A stretch of DNA of 64,000 nt. Source: Cytobacillus massiliigabonensis. GTDB lineage: Bacteria > Bacillota > Bacilli > Bacillales > Cytobacillaceae. A program made the position numbers and the translations under genes. The stretch's first letter is position 1. Every line of letters begins with the position of its first letter. The notes under the pieces are model-generated. The model was not told the origin of the DNA. It saw only the letters and a list, made by a program, of their open reading frames with translations, and ran no database searches. The DNA lies in contig NZ_LT904903.1 of assembly GCF_900199725.1 (NCBI RefSeq), forward strand, positions 849,850 to 913,849, read 5' to 3'. Below are positions 59,479-64,000 of the stretch, one piece after another.

Positions 59479-60438
59479 ATGATAGATAATTTTTGGCGTG
59501 ATTTGCCACGGCCATTTTTTGTACTTGCACCAATGGAAGATGTGACAGATGTTGTTTTTCGTCACGTCGTAAGTGAAGCTGGCCGACCGGATGTATTTTT
59601 CACAGAGTTTACAAACTCGGATAGCTATTGTCATCCAGAGGGCATGAAAAGTGTGCGTGGCCGTTTGCTTTTTACAGAAGATGAACAGCCAATGGTGGCA
59701 CATATTTGGGGGGATAACCCCGAATATTTCCGTCAAATGAGTATTGGCATGGCAGAGTTAGGGTTTAAGGGCATCGATATTAATATGGGCTGCCCTGTAC
59801 CGAATGTGGCATCGAGAGGAAAAGGGAGCGGCCTTATTCTGCGTCCAGAAGTTGCAGCAGAACTTATTCAAGCAGCAAAAGCAGGCGGACTGCCTGTCAG
59901 CGTGAAAACACGACTTGGCTATAAGGAAATTCAGGAGTGGGAGGAGTGGCTAACGCATATTTTTAAGCAGGATATTGCGAACCTTTCTATTCATTTACGT
60001 ACAAGAGAGGAAATGAGCCAAGTAGCTGCGCATTGGGAGCTAATTCCGGAAATCAAGAAATTACGTGACCGTATTGCACCAAATACGCTCCTAACCATCA
60101 ATGGAGACATCCCTGACCGTCAAACCGGGCTGCAGCTTGCCGAAAAATATGGGATTGATGGGGTGATGATCGGACGAGGTATCTTTAAAAATCCGTTTGC
60201 TTTTGAAAAGGAGCCAAAAGAGCATAGCAGTAAGGAACACCTTGATCTTTTAAGACTGCAGCTTGATCTTCAAGATCGATATGCGGATGAACTGCCACGT
60301 TCAATGACAGGGCTTCATCGCTTTTTCAAAATTTATGTCAAAGGATTTCCTGGAGCTGCTGAATTAAGAAATCAATTGATGAATACGAAATCAACAGATG
60401 AAGTGCGTGCATTGCTTGATAACTTTGGTGAAATTTAA
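59479..60438 (+). CDS. dus: tRNA-dihydrouridine synthase
   Basis: Reduces uridine to dihydrouridine in tRNA with FMN and NADPH. It is 319 aa from ATG 59479, where family members begin MIDNFWR; upstream in-frame starts at 59413 and 59458 add residues not seen in relatives. [13 protein letters not shown] binds flavin, [18 protein letters not shown] holds the catalytic cysteine, and NGDIPDR...[13 protein letters not shown] closes the barrel. Equivalent in place to B. subtilis yfjN. Confidence 0.92.
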   Translation: MIDNFWRDLPRPFFVLAPMEDVTDVVFRHVVSEAGRPDVFFTEFTNSDSYCHPEGMKSVRGRLLFTEDEQPMVAHIWGDNPEYFRQMSIGMAELGFKGIDINMGCPVPNVASRGKGSGLILRPEVAAELIQAAKAGGLPVSVKTRLGYKEIQEWEEWLTHIFKQDIANLSIHLRTREEMSQVAAHWELIPEIKKLRDRIAPNTLLTINGDIPDRQTGLQLAEKYGIDGVMIGRGIFKNPFAFEKEPKEHSSKEHLDLLRLQLDLQDRYADELPRSMTGLHRFFKIYVKGFPGAAELRNQLMNTKSTDEVRALLDNFGEI

Positions 60439-60510
60439 AATAGAAATTTCCCGTAATTCATCCACGGTTAAAATAAAATCTGTGTAAAAAAATAATTTCT
60501 TGCTTGCCTG

Positions 60511-60557
60511 ACCCGGAATTCGTAAAAAGCATCATTTGCGAATTCTGGGTTGTTTTC
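60511..60557 (+). terminator. Terminator after dus
   Basis: ACCCGGAATTCG / CGAATTCTGGGT, 12-bp stem with one G-U pair and a 16-nt loop, followed by TGTTTTC. Confidence 0.7.
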
Positions 60558-60678
60558 ATCCGTATCCCTTATACTTTTGTCAATTTTTTCTCTATTTAAG
60601 AAAAGGGGACAGCGTTGATTGTGTCGCAGTTAATCTAATAATCGTATGAGATCTGCTAAAACAATGCAAGTAGAGTAT

Positions 60679-60709
60679 AAAAAAAGCAGGGAGCTATCAA
60701 GATCCCTGC
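60679..60709 (-). terminator. Terminator of the gtrA unit (minus strand)
   Basis: GCAGGGA / TCCCTGC stem; the minus strand continues in TTTTTTT (60679-60685). Confidence 0.8.
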
Positions 60710-60720
60710 AGAAAAATATC

Positions 60721-61107
60721 CTATTTAAATGTCCAATAGTTATTCAGAATAAAATTGATAATTGGAATGACGATTATCGTTACCAATTCTCCTATTGAAT
60801 AATGAAGAGATAAGACATTTACTATTAAATACATAATTGAAAAATTCAGTGTAAAACCAATGGATGAAACAGCGAGAAAGCGCAGCAATTTATTGTATGA
60901 GAAGTCGCTTCCAAAGGTAAACTTTTTGTTTAATATAAATGAAATATAAGTCATGATGCCAAAGGAAACGGATGATCCTATAAGGGGATCTTGGTTAAGA
61001 GCTTCTACAAAAATGAAGACAGAAAGAAAATAGATGAGTGTGCTTATACAGCCAACAGCACTATATTTCATAAATTTATGAAATAGTTCTTTACTTTCGA
61101 GCATCAA
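60721..61107 (-). CDS. GtrA-family membrane protein
   Basis: 128 aa with four membrane helices; FMKYSAVGCISTLIYFLSVF and FLAVSSIGFTLNFSIMYL are the two GtrA repeats, and the C-terminus NFILNNYWTFK is typical. GtrA proteins are thought to help move polyprenyl-linked sugars across the membrane for wall or polysaccharide decoration. It overlaps the upstream DUF2156 gene by 4 bp, so the two work together or at least are co-translated. Confidence 0.88.
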   Translation of the reverse strand: MMLESKELFHKFMKYSAVGCISTLIYFLSVFIFVEALNQDPLIGSSVSFGIMTYISFILNKKFTFGSDFSYNKLLRFLAVSSIGFTLNFSIMYLIVNVLSLHYSIGELVTIIVIPIINFILNNYWTFK

Positions 61108-62225
61108 GATAGCCTCTCATTATGGTCATTCAATACACCATTTGCTATTGTGTTTTTTAAAGAATTACTCTTTTTTTTCATAGGATTTCTTGCACTTCGT
61201 TTATAGTTGATTAGAACAAGTAATTGCAAAAGAGTAAGCGGCAGTATGGTTTTTTTATAGGCTAAATATTTTGGTTCCCAATTTGAAGTAAATTTACTTT
61301 TAAATTCTTTAAGACCTTTAAAATTATACATTGAATTCCCATAAAGATAGACTAAACGAATAAGTTTCTCACTTGTAAATGAATGTTTACAGGTTCCTAC
61401 ATTGGATAAGGGTGTCATTCCCAAACTGCAGGTTTGATAACTATTATTTTTTGCCCAATGAAAAATATGAATAAATAAAACATCCATTGTTCCATAAGGG
61501 CTATCCGAGTACTTTCTCATTAGGTCAATCGTTATTGTATTTTTATAATCAGTTGCTAAAGTTGCAAATGCAATAATGTTTCCAGCCGGACCGTGCAAAA
61601 GCGCTATAGGGAAAAGCGAAACATATTCTTTGCTAAAAGAGACGACTGAAAACCCTTTTTCTTTTTGACTGCCTAACCATGAATCTGATATATGTTTTAT
61701 TTCTGAAAGAAATTGGTCGGAATATGGAGGGTGAACTACGCTAAATGTAAAGTTATTTCGCGTAAATTTATTCAATTTTGTTCGTAATTTTGCTCCTTTT
61801 TTTCCATCAAGGGAAAATTGCTGAAGATTTACTAATCCCGTTTCCGCCACCTTAAGGAATCGATAACCTGAATCATGGTAATATTGCATATACTGTGGAC
61901 TTATTTGGTAGAAAACTGGTTTTAAACCCTTTCTTTTGCTAAATTCACAGAATTCTTTAATTGCTGCATGTATTTTTGCTTCTTCTCCGATTGGATCCCC
62001 TAAAACTATTAATTTATTACTAATACGTTGATATACGAAAAGTACATCTTGCTCTTTTGTCCAAAACATTTCTTTATCTTTTAAGTAAATCAGATGCGAA
62101 ACATGATTTCCTCCATTTTCTTTTAAAAAAGAAGTTAATTGATCATATTGAAGATCATTATTATTATGGATTGGATTCATCATCTCTATTTGTTTTTTAT
62201 TAAAGGATATATTCAAATTGAACAC
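61104..62225 (-). CDS. DUF2156 / MprF-like lysyltransferase-domain protein
   Basis: 373 aa from GTG 62225, eight bases after AGGAGG; the ATG at 62252 lies ahead of that site. Matches the soluble C-terminal domain of phosphatidylglycerol lysyltransferase (double GNAT): VLGDPIGEEAKIHAAIKEFCEFSKRKGLKPVFYQ and SYQTCSLGMTPLSNVG...KFTSNWEPKYLAYKK. Lacks the MprF flippase membrane part; the GtrA protein may fill that role. Could transfer an amino acid from tRNA to a lipid, or act on another acceptor. Confidence 0.85.
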   Translation of the reverse strand: MFNLNISFNKKQIEMMNPIHNNNDLQYDQLTSFLKENGGNHVSHLIYLKDKEMFWTKEQDVLFVYQRISNKLIVLGDPIGEEAKIHAAIKEFCEFSKRKGLKPVFYQISPQYMQYYHDSGYRFLKVAETGLVNLQQFSLDGKKGAKLRTKLNKFTRNNFTFSVVHPPYSDQFLSEIKHISDSWLGSQKEKGFSVVSFSKEYVSLFPIALLHGPAGNIIAFATLATDYKNTITIDLMRKYSDSPYGTMDVLFIHIFHWAKNNSYQTCSLGMTPLSNVGTCKHSFTSEKLIRLVYLYGNSMYNFKGLKEFKSKFTSNWEPKYLAYKKTILPLTLLQLLVLINYKRSARNPMKKKSNSLKNTIANGVLNDHNERLS

Positions 62226-62350
62226 GAATGCTTTCCTCCTGAAATAGATCAACGTTTAAATAATATCATAGGAAAGGTTACTAGATTGCTTGTAAATTAT
62301 TGTAATTTTAATTGAAGATCAACTAGCAAATTCTTTTTTGTTTTAAAATG

Positions 62351-62390
62351 GACCTATACACTTCACAGAGATAGGTCTGTTAGTTTTTTA
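62351..62390 (+). terminator. Hairpin between DUF2156 and the acetyltransferase gene
   Basis: GACCTAT / ATAGGTC stem with 13-nt loop, then a T run (62384-62389). Confidence 0.5.
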
Positions 62391-62476
62391 TGAAGAAATT
62401 TAACGATATCCAAAAGGGAGTATGTATAATAATGATAAGAAAGTAAAGCAAAGTAAAATTCAAAGGGGCTGAGCAC

Positions 62477-63022
62477 ATGAATCATTGTTTATTTCATTCA
62501 TTGGAAGGTGAAAATATCTATTTCAAAGCATTAAGTACAGATGATGTGCAAGAGATACATAGCTACGCGTCAGATGAAGAAGTTTCACGGTTTATTGGCT
62601 GGAATTTAATGAATAAATTAAGTGAAACTCACAGCTATATTGAAGTCATGTTAAAGCGGGAGTCGGAAGGGACTTACTTTTATGCTTCCATTGTTCAAAA
62701 ATCAACTGAAGCAATTGTTGGGACAGCAATGATTTTCAATTTTGATCATGAAGCAAATAAAGCAGAAATTGGTTATGTTTTGCATAAAGATCATTGGGGG
62801 AAGGGGTATGGCACAGAGTGTGTAGCTTTAATGAGTGATTTTGCCTTTAAATCACTGAATCTTCACAAAGTTTATGCGAGTGTTGTCGATGCAAATATTG
62901 GTTCAGCGCGGATACTTGAAAAAAACAAATTTGAATTAGAGGGACGATTAAGAGACCATTATTTTATAGAAGATAAATATTATGATGCACTGCTATTTGG
63001 GAAAATTACAGTAGGCAGTTAA
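62477..63022 (+). CDS. GNAT acetyltransferase, RimJ/RimL type
   Basis: 181 aa. EIGYVLHKDHWGKGYGTECVALMSDFAF is the acetyl-CoA loop region and NIGSARILEKNKFELEGRLRDHY the C-terminal family motif. Acetylates an N-terminus, amino acid or small molecule; substrate unknown. GGGGCTGAG precedes ATG 62477. It sits 22 bp before the MmcQ-like gene. Confidence 0.85.
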   Translation: MNHCLFHSLEGENIYFKALSTDDVQEIHSYASDEEVSRFIGWNLMNKLSETHSYIEVMLKRESEGTYFYASIVQKSTEAIVGTAMIFNFDHEANKAEIGYVLHKDHWGKGYGTECVALMSDFAFKSLNLHKVYASVVDANIGSARILEKNKFELEGRLRDHYFIEDKYYDALLFGKITVGS

Positions 63023-63044
63023 TTAAGAATAGGAGAATAAACGT

Positions 63045-63416
63045 ATGGAATTACAAGGCACAGCTGTCATGCTTGAAAAAGTGCGGAAAATCTGTCTTGC
63101 GCTGCCTGAAGCCGTTGAAATAATCGATGGTTTTGGTCACAATACCTTTAAAATTAATGGGAAATCCTTCGTCATATCAGGTGAAAGCGAAAAAGGATTT
63201 AGCCTGTCGTTCAAGTCAGACCGGGAAACGCAAGAAATATTACTGCAGAAAGAGTATTTTTACAAAACTCCATATATAGGACATCATGGCTGGGTATCGA
63301 TCCAAAATCCAGCTTTGGATAACTGGGACGAGCTGAATGATCTTATTCAAGAAGCCTATTTGCGTGCAGCACCAAAGCGTTTAGTTAAAAACTGGATGGA
63401 GTTACATGAAAAGTAA
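63045..63416 (+). CDS. MmcQ/YjbR-family protein
   Basis: 123 aa. ICLALPEAVEIIDGFGHNTFKINGKSFVI and the C-terminal WVSIQ...DELNDLIQEAYLRAAPKRLVKNW fit the MmcQ/YjbR fold (DNA-binding-like; exact role unknown). Probably co-transcribed with the preceding acetyltransferase; terminator directly behind. Confidence 0.85.
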   Translation: MELQGTAVMLEKVRKICLALPEAVEIIDGFGHNTFKINGKSFVISGESEKGFSLSFKSDRETQEILLQKEYFYKTPYIGHHGWVSIQNPALDNWDELNDLIQEAYLRAAPKRLVKNWMELHEK

Positions 63417-63450
63417 GGAAAGGCGGAATAAATCTGCCTTTCCTTTATTT
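63417..63450 (+). terminator. Terminator after the MmcQ/YjbR gene
   Basis: GGAAAGGC / GCCTTTCC stem followed by TTTATTTTTT. Confidence 0.85.
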
Positions 63451-63521
63451 TTTAAAATTTGTTTCTACTGTTAAAGGAACCCCATATATATAAGAGTAAA
63501 AGCTAACAGGGGTAGAAAGCA

Positions 63522-64000
63522 TTGGACAAACAAAATAGCAGCTTTAGATGGGTTGTATTTGCTTCCGTTCTGTTTACATATTTATTAATGGCGAGCCAGC
63601 GGACAGCGCCAGGATTGATTACAGACCAAGTGATGAGGGACTTTAGTGTAACCGCATCAACGATCGGGCTTCTGACAAGCATTCAATTTTTTGTTTATAC
63701 TGGTTTGCAAATTCCTATGGGAATCCTTGCTGATCGTTATGGACCCAACTTTTTTCTTATTTTTGGCGCTATCCTAACTGGTTTAGGTACAATCATTTAT
63801 AGTCTTGGCACACATGAAATGGTGCTATTCATAGCAAGAATTCTGACTGGTACGGGGGATGCGACTATCTGGGTCAATATGGTGTTAATTTTAGGCCAAT
63901 GGTTTAAAGTGAAGGAATTTGTCCGCTTAATTGGTCTAGCCGGAATGACTGGAAGTCTGGGCTTCCTATTAGCGACTGTCCCTTTTTCTGCATGGATTCA
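63522..64000 (+). CDS. MFS transporter, 3'-truncated by the window edge
   Basis: The first 159 residues of a major facilitator protein, open to the last base. Start is taken as TTG 63522 (AGGGGTAG upstream). VVFASVLFTYLLMASQRTAPGLI forms helix 1; PMGILADRYGPNFFLIFG is motif A; ARILTGTGDATIWVNMVLILGQWF covers helix 4. The sequence resembles YcaD/NarK-like sugar-acid or nitrate transporters, but the substrate cannot be named from half a protein. Confidence 0.8.
   Translation, partial: MDKQNSSFRWVVFASVLFTYLLMASQRTAPGLITDQVMRDFSVTASTIGLLTSIQFFVYTGLQIPMGILADRYGPNFFLIFGAILTGLGTIIYSLGTHEMVLFIARILTGTGDATIWVNMVLILGQWFKVKEFVRLIGLAGMTGSLGFLLATVPFSAWI

Overview
The window is a chromosomal segment of a low-G+C, endospore-forming, flagellated Bacillaceae bacterium that is not Bacillus subtilis itself. 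Evidence: AT-rich Bacillus-type ribosome binding sites with many TTG and GTG starts, a sigma-D promoter before motAB, the spore-cortex deacetylase gene pdaA, and gene order from about 39 kb to 60 kb that follows the B. subtilis yfkK-yfkA and yfjS-yfjN regions. No rRNA, tRNA, CRISPR array, insertion sequence or prophage was seen. Both ends cut a gene: hutH on the left, an MFS transporter on the right.

Layout. 1-8.3 kb holds ordinary genes: the hutH end, small unknown ORFs, motA-motB, a MarR regulator with an MFS exporter, and the pseudouridine pair psuK-psuG. 8.3-31.7 kb is one long, mostly co-directional exopolysaccharide cluster. It starts with a structured leader (GTTCTTT boxes inside the promoter, an EAR-like RNA, a long hairpin). 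Then come sugar-nucleotide genes, a SinR/SlrR-type regulator, the Wzz-like protein/tyrosine kinase/phosphatase trio, polymerase, glycosyltransferases and flippase. Next is an unusual block of FemAB-like transferases, an ATP-grasp enzyme and a PLP decarboxylase, and last a Kdo block (NeuA-like cytidylyltransferase, kdsA, kdsD, kdsC). 31.7-35.7 kb is a matrix-protein locus: class D sortase, SipW-type signal peptidase, two TasA/CalY-like proteins and between them a repeat-rich protein with an LPKTA wall-sorting signal. 35.7-37.7 kb is the switch region: two SinI-like mini-proteins, the second directly behind a GEMM-I cyclic di-GMP riboswitch, and sinR on the opposite strand. From 37.8 kb on come housekeeping genes (mnmH, the yfk cluster, a metal P-type ATPase, nhaC, an enolase-superfamily/GNAT pair, fumarase, pdaA, yfjP, an RlmD-type methyltransferase, dus) and a GtrA/DUF2156 pair.

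How it fits together. The 8-38 kb part reads as a self-contained biofilm module: polysaccharide synthesis, SipW-processed protein fibres, a possible sortase-anchored fibre protein, and the SinR/SinI switch that in B. subtilis controls exactly these two matrix components. Copies of the SinR recognition heptamer (GTTCTYT) sit at the polysaccharide promoter and between the sortase and sipW genes. The most notable inferences are direct wiring of cyclic di-GMP into SinI production, a Kdo-type sugar in a Gram-positive polysaccharide, and wall anchoring of TasA-like fibres by a dedicated sortase. Family identities are read directly from motifs; the regulatory and chemical conclusions are inference.
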